Assembly (NCBI RefSeq): GCF_963675165.1
Contig: NC_087379.1
Location: 3,600,201 to 3,664,200 of the forward strand
DNA from: Halichondria panicea
Taxonomy: Eukaryota; Porifera; Demospongiae; Suberitida; Halichondriidae
DNA length: 64,000 bases
Reading direction: 5' to 3'
The number at the start of each line of letters is the position of its first letter. Position 1 is the stretch's first letter. This document shows, piece by piece, positions 32,496-43,814 of this stretch. Both the position numbers and the translations under genes were made by a program. Under the pieces are notes generated by a model. That model made no database searches. It saw nothing but the letters and a program-made list of their open reading frames with translations, and was not told the DNA's origin.

Positions 32496-33799
32496 ATGTC
32501 GAGAAGGATCTCTTGGCTAGTGAGAGTGACGTTTCCTCGGGTCGGTTCTCTCTCCTCTATAGTGCTCCCGAGGCCATCCTAGACAAAGAAGCATGGAAGC
32601 AGCTCTTAGTCCAACGTCCTCTTTGTAACACTGTAGTAGCAGTCGCTGTTGACGAAGCACACTGTGTGTACAAGTGGTAAAAGTCATTTAAATACACATG
32701 TACATATACAGTGTTACTGTCAGTAGCCTTTAAGTTTTAATACACGCACACGTCAGAATAATGTACATGTACATACACATAATTACATGTATTGTATATA
32801 CCATGCATATACATACATGTACAATTTACGTTTAACGGGTACCATACATGTTCCTCTCAGTTGTGTACAATGATTTGCACAACTTACAGGAGTAAAGACT
32901 TTCGTCCTGCCTTTGATCGTATCCGTGACCTGCGAGCATTTGTGCCTCCCGATACACCATTTCTGGCTGCGACTGCCACTGTGACCAAGAGGATGAGGGA
33001 CAATATTGTTCAGAAGCTTGGCATGGCAGGCTGCTATATGGTATCTGAGTCTCCCAACAAGCCCAACATCTGTTATGAGGTTGTACGTAAGACATCTATC
33101 GAGGAGGACTTTGCATTCGTTGTGGCAGACTTGTGAGAGAAGAACATCAAGGCTCGACGCATAGTTGTCTACTGCCAGTCGTTAAACATGTGTGCGAGTT
33201 TGTACGAGCACTTCAAGTACACTCTCAAGGATGCTGGCTACTACCCTCCAGGAGCTGAACAGATCAGTGACAACAGAATGTTCGGGATGTTTCACTCCTG
33301 TACTGACGAACACAACAAAGCAGTTATCATGGGGAGTCTTGGGAAGCCTGATGGTGTTGTCAGAGTTCTGTTTGCGACGATGGCTATTGGTATGGGGGTG
33401 GACTTCGAGAACTTGGACTTCATCATCCACTATGGTGCCCCTAGGTCATTGGAAGACTACTTTCAAGAGAGCGGCTGAGCTGGTAGAGATAATCAGCAGT
33501 CGTTGGCTCGAGTGTACTGGAGGCCAGTTGAAGCTCCTGTATATACCGATCTGACTATCTCAAGGAATTTGGAGTTACAAGCTGTGAGAGAGTATCTTGA
33601 GAACACGAAGTGTAGGAGATTCGTGCTGCTGAAGTATTTTGATTCAGCTGTTGCCTGGAACATGGAGTCTCGTGACAAGAGGTGGTGCTGCGACAATTGT
33701 CGATCCGTTGCTAAGTGATGAAAATGATGGGGGTAAGTAATGTACAGGGTATTAGAATGTACAGGGTATTAGAATTAGCTACATGTAGTAGTCAGAATC

Positions 33800-33975
33800 A
33801 GGCCTCAATACCATCATATTCAAAAATATCTGAGGCTTGTATATCATCAAGTCCGTACGTGGCACTATACACGTATACACGTCCGCATCCTCGGTGTCTG
33901 AGTCAAAAATATCTGAGGCTGGTATATCATCAAGTCCGTACGTGGCACCATACACGTCCTCATCCTCGGTGTCTG
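33800..33975. repeat. Imperfect tandem repeat of about 80 bp coding an acidic tail
   Basis: Two copies of a unit running AAAATATCTGAGGCT...ATATCATCAAGTCCGTACGT...CCTCGGTGTCTGAGTC lie next to each other. On the minus strand they encode DSDTED-(E/A)DVY and (T)YGLDDIPASDIF twice. This looks like the acidic C-terminal tail of the DUF6589-like gene. Confidence 0.7.
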
Positions 33976-33979
33976 AGTC

Positions 33980-36900
33980 AATTCTCATAGCGGTTTCGCT
34001 CCTTGTGTATTCTTTAGCCTTCCTCTTGATCCATGTGCTCATTTTTTTCTCTGTTTAATTGTTGCAGGGGGTCTGGGGAGAATTTAGGGAACATTCTGTG
34101 AGACCGGTTCACAATAACGCTGAGGACCTCAGCCTTCTGAAGCACAGCTACAACTGTCTTGACGTCCTTCTCATCTGACCTCGTGCTGTGAGCTGTTGCT
34201 TCACGGTGGATGTTAGTCTGCTTGTCAAAGGCCATGGAGAGTCAAAGGCCATGGAGATTCGATGAAGAGACGATACGGATCGTGCTGCCCAAGTGCTGGC
34301 AGTCTTCGTAAAGTTGGCACCCATGTTCGAGATGATGTTCTTGTAAAGCTTGTTTATGTGCTCATTGTGGAGATCACATGGGATGTTCCGTCCTAGGCCG
34401 CCATGAGTGTTGATGAAGCGGCCCCAGGTCAGCTGATGAGAGAGGTATGGCTGGAGAGTGGCAAGTTGAAATTGAAGCCTAAGTGCCTCTAGTGCATATT
34501 TTGTCTTTTTCTCAGCATGAAAGTGGAGCATTAAAATCTTCCACAGCCTAATAACACGCTCACCGTCTCCTTCTTTCCAGGCATCCACAAACAGCAGTAC
34601 TAAGGAGGCGAAATGACATAGCACTCGAGCATACCCGTGCACTTTATCTCCACTGTCTATCACAGACTCTCCAAGCAGCGCCTCAGGGATCACTGTGAAC
34701 TCCTTCACCACTGTCTGGGCCACACTACTCAGCAGAGATTGGTTTACCTCTTTGTGTCCTATGGTGTATGTTAATGTAAGTGTTATTTTATCGGTATGCT
34801 GTGTAAGCAATAATTATGTTACCTTCAATGTCAAATTCCTTACAGCCTGCTGTCACTATGTGCCCCTTGAAGACTTTGAGGAAGGCAGCTTGACATGTGT
34901 GCATGTCATTCTTCGGTTTCTTCGCCTTGGAGCATCCAATGCGAGCAAAAAGACTGCTGAGAGTGCCGTAATCTTCTTGGCTGTCCTTGTGCAGCTTCTG
35001 CCAGATGAGCTACATGTAAAAAGGTAACATATATAATATGCTTGCGTGCTTCATGTACATTGTACATATCTGGAGTGCATGAATACACTCCTGTTAGTAT
35101 ATACACTGGCATATAATACTGTACACACGAAGTCAATTAAGTTACTGTAATTATATGTATTATGGTGGGCTTTTAATAATAATTTATCACATGTACTTTA
35201 AACTTACAATCATAAAGTTCATCACACAATGCCAGCCATCAATGCATGGCTCAAGTTGTTCAATCCTCCCTCCAGGAGTATTGGAGCACTGCACATGACG
35301 TTTGGCACCCTGCTCTCGCTCACATGTGAGGTGATCACCCCCAGACAGGGCCGTGTGCTTGTGGTCTGATCCCAGGTACGACACCATTGTTCTCATTATT
35401 TCTATCATTTCACTACTATCATTTCACTACTCACATTCTCATTGTTGTGCAGTACATCCAATACAACCACCTCTGACCTTACTGCCATCTCTTCACTGTA
35501 TTGATGTGGGATGTGCTTAGTGACCAACCTCTTCTTCTCAAGGCCCTTAATGTAATCGCACAGTATTCGACTGACCAACAATGATGTCTTCTTTGGATGG
35601 CAGGAAGCATAGAACGAGACAAATCAGCGATAGGAGCAGGAGGAGGTGAGACACGGGCCTTGACAGCAAATATACTAAACATATGCATGAGCTTCCCATG
35701 ATGGTCACTTGCAATGTCTCGTACATTGACTTGCTTGTCGACATTGTCCCCCACGAACTTCACAAATGCCCCGTCCTTTAACCACTTATCAAGCACTTTA
35801 GTGTGACCTTTACTGATCATATTCACACGCTTCAGTATTGCGTTGTAACTGAGGGTCACGTTGATGTGGTTGAGCCTAGTTCAAGCCTAGAAATTAACAA
35901 TAATAATAATATTTTTTTATCAGGCTGCATTGAGGGGGGTATTTTTCTCACCCCCCCGGGCCCCCTAGGATACATTAGTATAGGCATTTGTACTGCTACA
36001 ATGTATAGTTCTAATGACTTGTGCACCAGAATTGACCAAAGGCCTAATTTTTACAGGGGAGCATGCCCCCCTCGGACCTCCCTATTATAAATCACACACA
36101 ATCACAATCACAAATCACACACAATCACACACAATCACACACAGACCTTCTTCTGGATGTGAGTAGAAAAGAGGGCACTCGACAGATAGGATTGAACCCC
36201 ACACATCGTTTTGTTGCGTTCCTTCAAGAGGATAGCCACCGCTGTGCTTAGTCCTGGGAACTGTCGCTCTCCCTTCTTCAGCTTGTTCCTCTTGGACGAG
36301 TGGGTGATATCACAATCATGATAGCACAATCAATAATGTGGTGGAGAGTTGGTGCTTTGGTCTCAAGCTCAGTGACTGTTTGTCTCCAGGAAAAGCTTTC
36401 TGCTTGCTCAATGGTCATGGACCGGAACAGTGACACAGGTTGTGAACTTTTGCTGCACAACGAGGCACACTCATCATCTACTATTCTCGAGATACAGCTT
36501 CGTCCCTGAGCTGAGGGTATGAGAAAACAGCCCTACAAATTGACTGCAGGTTCCCCCCTGTCAGTGCCTTTGCAATCTTCTCAAGCTCTGGACGAATGGA
36601 TACTGTACATATCGCCCTCTTGCTTGGTGAGTACACCGATATCTGTAATAGCACACATTTATATAATTATTTTAGCTATACTTACTACATGTACGTGCGT
36701 GTACCTTGACTGACTTCATGTCAGTAGCAGTGGTATTGGTACTCTGGGGAGTGCACTGCATTCCAGCTATAAACAAAAAATTCTCATTGTGATACAGGAC
36801 ATTTTTTAACTCTACGTATAAGTGAATATGAGTCCCACCCTTGAATCCCAGCCTTAATTTACATGACCCAAAGGGATTACCGAGTATACTAAAAATTATA

Positions 36901-37230
36901 ACACTAAACACTCTGCAGATATACCATTGGGTTGCTGAGTATTGGCAGTCTGGCGAGAACTCTCAACACGAGTAGCTGGAGGAACGTTGCTCATGTCTCT
37001 CAAAGACGCACCACTGCACCACTCCGATCAGTCACTATGATGATCGAAATCACTATGTTTCACTGTACTGATAACAAATATATTATCTTACTCTCGTCCT
37101 GGACACGGAAACAGAGCCTCCTACCAGACGCTCCAACAGTCTGCCGCTTTGCTGTTGGTCTGACTTGTTGTGTGTGTGGAGATACTCCAACCCCACTAGT
37201 GTCCTTGGATCTCTTTCTTGAAGCGTGAGT
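33980..37230 (-). pseudogene. DUF6589-like gene, multi-exon
   Basis: The minus-strand pieces in order are as follows. A basic N-terminal exon (about 37225-37095). RPELEKIAKALTGGNLQSI with RAVFSYPQLRDEA (about 36640-36510). LFRSMTIEQAESFSWR with APTLHHI (about 36440-36330), then GLSTAVAILLKERNKTM. Exon 35887-35208 with WLKDGAFVKFVGDNVDKQ, SDHHGKLMHMFS, LEKKRLVTKHIPHQYSE, LSGGDHLTCERE and GWHCVMNFMI, ending at GTAAGT. Exon 35009-34823 with DYGTLSSLFARIGC and FLKVFKGHIVTAGC. Exon 34758 to about 34010 with LLGESVIDSGDKVHGYARVL, WKEGDGERVIRLWKILMLHF, RFINTHGGLGRNIPCDLHNE, NMGANFTKTAS and REATAHSTRSDEKDV. Exon phases match. Short duplications at 34224-34257 (17 bp) and 35402-35429 (14 bp) shift the frame, and other small shifts occur near 35600, 36310 and 36495. 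The motifs DNVD, GGDHLT and CDLHNEHIN parallel those of the 1,613-codon protein. The 3' end converges on the RecQ-like gene less than 300 bp away. Confidence 0.7.
36088..36143. repeat. AATCACACAC microsatellite
   Basis: About 55 bp of AATCACA/AATCACACAC repeats sits inside a probable intron of the DUF6589-like gene. A GC-rich block with C- and G-runs (35930-35970, 36055-36085) is next to it. Confidence 0.8.
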
Positions 37231-38198
37231 GCTCTTGGGGCGAACATTTATAGTAGAATATTTAGTAGACGCGGCTTCTGACCGAGTATAATAAAGTATC
37301 AGTATTAAATGAAGGAATTATTAAAGAGATCATAATAAACGAGATCATTGGTCAGGAATTGTACATGCTGTAACTCACGTACACGGGGTGCTGGAGACAA
37401 TCAGAAACCAATCAGAAACAATGACGAATCACCAGAGTTAATGACATGTTGGTTTTTGATCGGTGCGTATTGACAAAACAATATTTAGCAGCTAGAAAAA
37501 TTTAGACCACAAATATACCGTCACCAGCTGCGAAATCCCAAATCCTACAACGTTGAGCACTTGCAGAGTGACGTCCATCTGGGTGACAATTGCCATTTCC
37601 TCGCTAGTCTTTGCACTTGATAAATACAAAGATAAAGGATAAAGTATCTGTCAGACCTGTTTCAACACAAACTTGCGTCAGCCTCCATACAACCTCCATA
37701 CAACCAGAAACATACAACCAGAAACAAGCTGTGTGCAACCTCGAGCTTCAACTGAACACACAGGGCAAAGGTGGTAATCTGGTTGCTTGCGAAATCATGG
37801 AATACTGTAGTGTAAATTTGACGCGTCACGCCGGCTGTCCTCAAGACTCACTTGCAGATGTGTCAGATATGACTACTACACTCTATAACTCTCTGCCGTG
37901 GTAAATCATCAAAGCGATCGGATCGTTTACCATTTCAACATGCCGAAAGAGTGGGACTAGTCTTCTCCAGACAACACATACATCCACACAACACATACAC
38001 CCACTAATGAAACGTAAATCCAGTGCATTCCATTGTTGCTGGTTCATGCTGGTTCATGCTAGATGTGGATAGTTGAAGAGTAGAGTGCACTGGAGTGGTA
38101 AGTATGTGGTAGAGCTAGCTGGAGTCGGGGTGTTTCCAGTGTGAGCAGATTGTCCTAGAATAGATTGTCCTAGAATACAAGAGGTAATGGCCAACAAG
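37231..38198. other. No recognised gene
   Basis: There are only short frames without motifs, and duplications such as ACAACCAGAAACATACAACCAG (about 37700) and TGGTTCATGC (about 38040). Confidence 0.5.
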
Positions 38199-38199
38199 T

Positions 38200-38369
38200 T
38201 ATTAAACTTACAGAATCAACGATCTTCAAGAGACGCACATATAAGGCTCCTTGACCTGCCAGACTTTTCACTGCGCAGTAGTTATTAAACTTACAGAATC
38301 AACTTCACAATGACAGTGAGAGACGCAGTGAGAGACGCACATATAAGGCTGCCAGACTTTTCACTGCGT
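38200..38369. repeat. Imperfect tandem duplication of about 85 bp
   Basis: ATTAAACTTACAGAATCAAC...GAGACGCACATATAAGGCT...GCCAGACTTTTCACTGCG occurs twice in a row. The second copy contains an inner GACAGTGAGAGACGCAGTGA duplication. No coding signal was seen. Confidence 0.75.
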
Positions 38370-38799
38370 GTCCCCGAACAGTAGTGCGACACTTCAAAAT
38401 CACCAATTGAACACATTCATTCCATCAACGTCAGAGCAGTAGTACAATTTTTACGCCCATTTACGTGGTTACTTACAGTGTCATCGATTTGTGGTTAGCA
38501 GCTTGTGATGTCATCAAAACGGTAGAAAATAGTAAAATATGTATTTTTCCAACAACGGAAGTTTAAATGTAGCCCATTTATTTTTAAACTTACTTTTAAA
38601 GCTAAGCTATAAAATTTTCAGAAAGAAGATACTAACCAAAAGTGTACCTAAAAACCGGTAAATCATGAATTGTGAACATTTGTAAGACCCATAAAGGGAT
38701 GGCCAGGAATTGTGTGATAAAACTTAGCTGTTTAAGGTTAGTGTTTTATTACTCTAACCGATTACCCACTATAACAATTTGACAATTTGCTGTTGTTCT

Positions 38800-39712
38800 T
38801 TAACCGTCATTCTTTAACCGTCACGGGCCACGATCGTTGCCCGCAATAGTGACTTTTTTTGCGAAATTCTAATTCTGCGATACTTAGGAAGAGGCTCGAA
38901 CTACGCACATCCCTGTATAGGGGAAGAGCTGTAGAATCACGTGCAATTTAGTCTAGAATTTTCCAAGCCACGTTGCTATGTTAAATTTCATTAGCATCTT
39001 ACCGCACGAAGTTTATAGCTATGGCTAGATTGTTTACTTGTGCTGATGTGCTTGAACAGCTTGAGGACAGCAATGGGCGATGTCTCCTCTGGTGATGACA
39101 GTGCCTATGAAGGAGAGGGCATAGTAGGATACCTCCCAAAGGCTCAGCTTTATGCCAGACGCTGATGAACTGTCTGGGACTGAGGACATGCATGACATGG
39201 ACCTAGACTATGGACCAGGACGGTGAAAGACCAGGAGAGGGCTCACTGTGTGACTCTGGCAAGTAGTATAGTATAGCTAGAATATCAGTAGTGTAAGTAT
39301 AGTATAGCTAAAATAGAATTAGCAGTAATGAACAGTCTTTATGTGAGCTTGTAAATTTCATAGATCGTTCACCGATATAGTACGTATTGTACTTCAAATT
39401 GATTATATATCTTAGCACTGTATTGTTACATTCATATGATGTGAAAATCAAGCTTTGTCAAGCCTTTATCAAGCCTTTATACCATATGATAGGCTGATCC
39501 ACAAAAAAAAATTTTTGGATTTTATCTTACCGCTGGCCGAGCATTTAAAATGATAAAAACGGGTGAGCGTAATAACCGTGGTTGTTACCATTTTATTCGT
39601 TGTTGTATGGGCATTCTATTGGTATATGGTTGCTGGGCATTTTATTGCTCTGGAAACCCGATAGAGACATTTCACTTCACTGTTAATTAAGAATCCGACG
39701 GTTAAAGGGTTA
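38800..39712. mobile_element. Possible piggyBac-derived remnant (tentative)
   Basis: A plus-strand frame at about 39020-39240 starts MARLFTCADVLEQLEDSNGR, and one frame over continues SSGDDSAYEGEGIVGYLP and a (M)DMDL acidic stretch. This is reminiscent of the N-terminus of piggyBac-type transposases. CTTTAACCGTCA at about 38812-38830 (duplicated) faces GACGGTTAAAGGGTTAA at 39696-39712, a possible short terminal repeat ending in TTAA. No DDE domain is present. This is low confidence. Confidence 0.3.
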
Positions 39713-40440
39713 ATCACCACCACCTTAATTATGTTTCCATGTAAAAAATTTTAGATATGTTGTAGTTCTGTCATTCATCTACACACGGGTATCAACACCA
39801 CCATTTCTTAGAAATGCTCCAATCAAAAGATATTTACAACTAAAAGATATTTACAACTACTCACACATTTGTGGTAATCTACTCTCTAGACTAAATGAAC
39901 TGAGCTATGAATAGATTGAATGCAGTTTTTGCTCGTCCTATGCCCTTGGTTAAAACCAAACAGTGCAGACGCAACAATTTACCACAGTACACACCTTTGA
40001 ACGACAAGCAGATCTAACAGTAGCCATGGACACGAGTCCAAGTTCCAGGAGATTTCTGCGTGCTGTTTGTTCCCAGATGTGTTGTAATCATCATTTTCTA
40101 CATGCAGGTGTATGTGGTTCTCACCTCTGTTAGATTACCTTCTCCTTCTCCTTCTCCACAAACTTGTCCACAATAGATGCCCACCATCTGTACAATACAC
40201 TGTACTCAGCTACAGCTACACACAGTCATTGCAAAATTAATATGAGCTGGCCTGTGTTAGTTGAAACGTGGTAGTCAGCAAACCGCGCTACGTTATTGGA
40301 GTGGGTATTGGAGTGGGTAATGGCCGTTTAATACAAGCCGACCAGAAAGAGGTTTATAAGCCACGCTCCTTCACGGGTCTGATTGAAACGTGATTGAAAC
40401 GTCACCATAAACCCACTTTAAACCACACCAAACCACACCC
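39713..40440. other. No gene seen
   Basis: The stretch holds short duplications (AAAGATATTTACAACT at about 39825, TATTGGAGTGGGTA at about 40297, GATTGAAACGT at about 40381) and no recognised motif. Confidence 0.5.
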
Positions 40441-40449
40441 ACATGATAC

Positions 40450-40861
40450 TGTGATGGTAGTTAAAGGGGTAGTCACCAGATCTGAGTGCGTCTCAGCTAG
40501 GCTGGCTGCGAGCACTCCAAATTCGCACGTCTTTCTGAGGTCGGTCACATCAGATTGTTGGTTGCCTATCCCAAGTGACGTTGGTATGTTGGTATGCAAT
40601 GATTTTTTCCAGCACTTCGTCCAACTTCTTGTCGTCGCCTGGGGTTGCAAAACTGAACGTGTTGAAAACCTCTAGGGCATATGGATGTAGGAGAGTAGCA
40701 GTTTGTACTTCATCTGTTTTTTTGTTTTTGCCCATGTATAGTTCAAACCGTTGCTTCCACTTGCGCCAGTTGTCGCCTTGTAGATTTCTGGAACGATCCA
40801 TCTCTGACACCATGTAAAGTATTGTATCTCTTAGTGGAACACAAATCATAAGATAAGCCAT
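40450..40861 (-). pseudogene. Ty3/Gypsy-type Gag fragment
   Basis: The minus frame contains GDNWRKWKQRFELYMGKNKK and then LHPYALEVFNTFSF and LDEVLEKI. One frame over it continues VTDLRKTCEFGVLAASLAE. The W-x-x-W-x-x-RFELYM and ALEVFNTF patterns are characteristic of capsid-type Gag of metazoan Ty3/Gypsy LTR retrotransposons. The frame is broken at about 40575-40600, where GTTGGTAT is duplicated. No LTR, protease or polymerase was found nearby, so only a decayed Gag remnant is present. Confidence 0.6.
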
Positions 40862-40869
40862 GTGCCTGA

Positions 40870-41340
40870 TCCATGATAAGATACAATAATAATAATACTA
40901 CAGGTAATGTGTAATGTTACAAGGACCATTGCTCCTGTGCAGAGAAGTAGACATTCTAACGTGTACATATTAAATTTATCGTATTAAACAGGTTGTAGTG
41001 TCATGATCCTGTTCGAGCTGATGATAGCTCACATTCTTCACTTGATCCACCACATAAAGAAATGACTTGATAGACTTGATAGAACCACACAAAAATATCT
41101 AACCTTGAATAAGCTCTTCACTTGTTCTTCTGTCTTCAGAATAAGCTTCAGCAATAATGATAAACGGGATACTAACGGTTCATACACAAACGAGAATATA
41201 CTACTAGCTAGAATTGGGCTAATTGGTTGACGCATGCGCAGACAACTAGTACCAGGCCTGCCTAACCGTTATAAAAGCTGTGGTATATGTAGGGGGTTAT
41301 GTTAGGTGTTGAAAAGTTACTAGCAAACATAAGTGTTATG
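40870..41340. other. No recognised gene
   Basis: AT-rich sequence leads into the GT array, with a short duplication at about 41066 (GACTTGATAGA). Confidence 0.5.
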
Positions 41341-41344
41341 GTAA

Positions 41345-41883
41345 TTGTGTGTAGTGTGCGTGTGCCCCCTGTTTGTCCGTCTGCATGTGTGTGAGTGTGT
41401 GCGTTGTGTGTGCCCCTGTGTTGTGTGCCGTGTGTGAGTGCGTGTGTGTGAGTGTGTGTATGTGTGTGTCCCCTGTGTGTGTGCCGTGCATGTGTGTGTG
41501 TGTGTGTCTGTCTGTGTGTGTGTGTGTGTGCGTGTGTGTGTGTGTGCGTGCGCGCGCATGTGAGTGTGGGTGTGTGTGTGAGTGTGAGTGAGTGTGAGTG
41601 CGTGTGTGTGAGAGTGTGTGTATGTGTGTGTGTGTGTATGTGTGTGTGTATGTGCCGTGCGTGTGTGTGTGTGTGTGTGTGCGTGCGCGCGCGTGTGAGT
41701 GTGTGGTGTGTGTGTGTGTGTACGTGCGCGCGCGTGTGAGTGTGTGGTGTGTGTGTGTGTGTACGTGCGTGTGAGTGTGTGAGTGTAAGTGTGTGTGTGT
41801 GTGCCGTGCGTGTGTGTGCCTCTGTGTGTGTGTGTGTGTGTCTCTGTGTGTGTGTGCGTGTGCGTGTCCCTGTGTGTGTGTGC

Positions 41884-41925
<42 letters not shown>

Positions 41926-42319
41926 TGTGTGTGTGTGTGTGTGCCCCTGTGTGTGTGTGTGTGTGCGTGGTGTGTGTGTGTGAGTGTGAGGTGTGCCGGG
42001 TGTGTGTGTGTGTGCCCCTGTGTGTGTGTGTGTGTGTGTGTCCCTGTGTGTGTGCGTGTGTGTGCGTGTGAGTGTGAGTGTGTGTGTGTGCCGTGCGTGT
42101 GTGGTGTGTGTGTGAGTGTGAGTGTGTGTGTGTGCCGTGCGTGTGTGTGTGTCCCTGTGTGTGTGTGGTGTGTGTGCCCCCTGTGTTGTGTGCCCCGTGT
42201 GTGTGTGTGTGGTGTGTGTGCCCCCTGTGTTGTGTGCCCCGTGTGTGTGTGTGTGTGCATGCGCTTGCGCGTGTATGTGACCCTGTGTTGTGTGAGTGTG
42301 TCCCCCCTGAGTGTGCGTG

Positions 42320-42351
<32 letters not shown>

Positions 42352-42760
42352 GCCCTTGTGTGTGAAACCCTGTGTTGTGTGCCCCGTGTAAGTGCGTGTG
42401 TGGTGTGCGTGTGTCCCCCCTGAGTGTGCGTGTGTGTGTGTGTGCTGTGTGGGTGTGTGTGTGGCCCTTGTGTGTGATGTTTCTGTGTGCCTGTGTTTGT
42501 GGTGTGCCTGTGTTTGTGCCCCGTGTAAGTGTGTGTGGTGTGCGTGTGAGTGTGTGTGTGGCCCTTGTGTGTGATGTTTCTATGTTTCTGTGTGCCTGTG
42601 TTTGTGCCCTGTGTAAGTGTGTGTGTGGTGTGCGTGTGAGTGTGTCCCCCCTGAGTGTGCGTGTGTGTGATGTTTCTGTGTGTGCCCCGTGTGTGTGTGT
42701 GCATGCGCTTGCGCGTGTATGTGACCCTGTGTTGTGTGCGTGTGAGTGTGTCCCCCCCGA

Positions 42761-42793
<33 letters not shown>

Positions 42794-43092
42794 GCTGTGG
42801 CCCTTGTGTGTGAAACCCTGTGTTGTGTGCCCCGTGTAAGTGCGTGTGTGGTGTGCGTGTGCTGTGTGGGTGTGTGTGTGGCCCTTGTGTGTGATGTTTC
42901 TGTGTGCCTGTGTTTGTGCCCCGTGTAACCCGTGTAAGTGTGTGTGTGGTGTGCGTGTGTGTGGTGTGCGTGTGTGCGTGTGAGTGTGTGTGCTGTGTGG
43001 GTGTGTGTGTGGCCCGGCCCTTGTGTGTGATGTTTCTGTGTGTGCGTGTGTGTGCCCCCTGTGTTGTGTGCCCCGTGTAAGTGTGTGTGTGG
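41345..43092. repeat. Large GT-rich minisatellite (about 1.75 kb)
   Basis: (GT)n is interrupted by recurring higher-order pieces: GTGTGCCCCTGTGTTGTGTG, GTGGCCCTTGTGTGTGATGT, GTGTCCCCCCTGAGTGTGCG and GTGCATGCGCTTGCGCGTGT. The last 900 bp form a longer-period array in which these pieces recur in similar order. It produces spurious frames of several hundred Thr/His or Cys/Val codons. The same pieces recur at 51838-52325. A sequence with GGGTAGTGTACA and GTACATCATAGTTTAC follows immediately. Confidence 0.9.
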
Positions 43093-43814
43093 GGTAGTGT
43101 ACAGCAATATACATTTTTGTAGACTTGATATGTACATCATAGTTTACAGAGATATACAAATAGGGTTAGTTTACATGCAAGTAAACTGTGGCACGAAGAC
43201 TACAAGGTAGATTCCCAAACAGTAAACTTGTTATTTGATGTACATGATTGTAAACTGGGCACATCTAGTTTACAGCAAGTTTTCAGCAAGTTTACAATGC
43301 AAATGAATTGGTGACTTTCACTGGGTGTTTTACATTTATCTATAATTATGTGTATAGTTACGTATGCGTCTGCGCTTGATGAATTGTTTACGACAAAAAG
43401 TATATACACAGGGAAAATATTGAAATTTCCTGCTACAGTGCTGCTACAGTGCAGCCCTTAAGATCTGCGCATTTCCTGAAAAATGGCAGGTGTCCTGCAA
43501 GTGTCCTGCAACCTACTTACAAAGGATAGTGCAACGTTTCCTTTCCTGAAGAAGTTCAGGACATGTGTACGATTCATATAGGAAAGTCTACAGGAAATGT
43601 TGTACTATCCTGAAAGTATAGGAAATTTAGATATTTTTCCTGTGATAAAGATGATCAATGATCTACATGGATTAACATTATAAAAATTAACTGAGATAAT
43701 GAGAGCTACTTTTGTTGCTTGTGGCAGGTAGCATTCACAATCTTTTAGTCCAATCTGGGTGTGGCGAAAATTGCATGCTGGTAATTCATTCACAAAAGAA
43801 TCGTATATATCAAA
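43093..43814. other. AGTTTACA-rich non-coding sequence
   Basis: The motif GTTTACA or TAGTTTAC recurs several times between 43130 and 43300. A second half contains CCTGAAA/GTCCTGCAA direct and inverted short repeats. Similar AGTTTACA-rich DNA flanks the GT array at 51.6-51.8 kb. No gene was seen. Confidence 0.5.

Larger units (their letters stand above)
25789..33718 (+). pseudogene. RecQ-like DEAD/DEAH helicase, 3 exons
   Basis: Exon 1 (25789-26118) carries a Q-motif-like region and Walker A FPTGYGKSLCFQLLP, then, after a one-base frame change near 26000, VLVLSPLVSLMVDQVSGLQK. Exon 2 (32496-32676, after CATAG) reads DVEKDLLASESDVSSGRFSL and holds DEAHCVYKW. Exon 3 (32890-33718) holds the ATATVTK motif, VVYCQSLNMCASLYEHF, VLFATMAIGMGVDFENLDFI, and motif VI QESG-stop-AGRD. 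It ends CRRFVLLKYFD and CCDNC, a short zinc tail. Exon phases agree across both introns. TGA codons at 33134-33136 and 33476-33478 stand where arginine is expected (CGA to TGA). The 6.4-kb first intron contains a gene on the opposite strand. The protein would be about 450 aa without an HRDC domain. It is a transposon-spread or host helicase and is probably non-functional in this copy. Confidence 0.8.

Noticed and set aside
41262-43159. Open frames of 480 and 607 codons on the minus strand, and many Cys/Val frames on the plus strand
   Set aside because: They are Thr-His or Cys-Val repeats produced by the GT dinucleotide array, with no domain.
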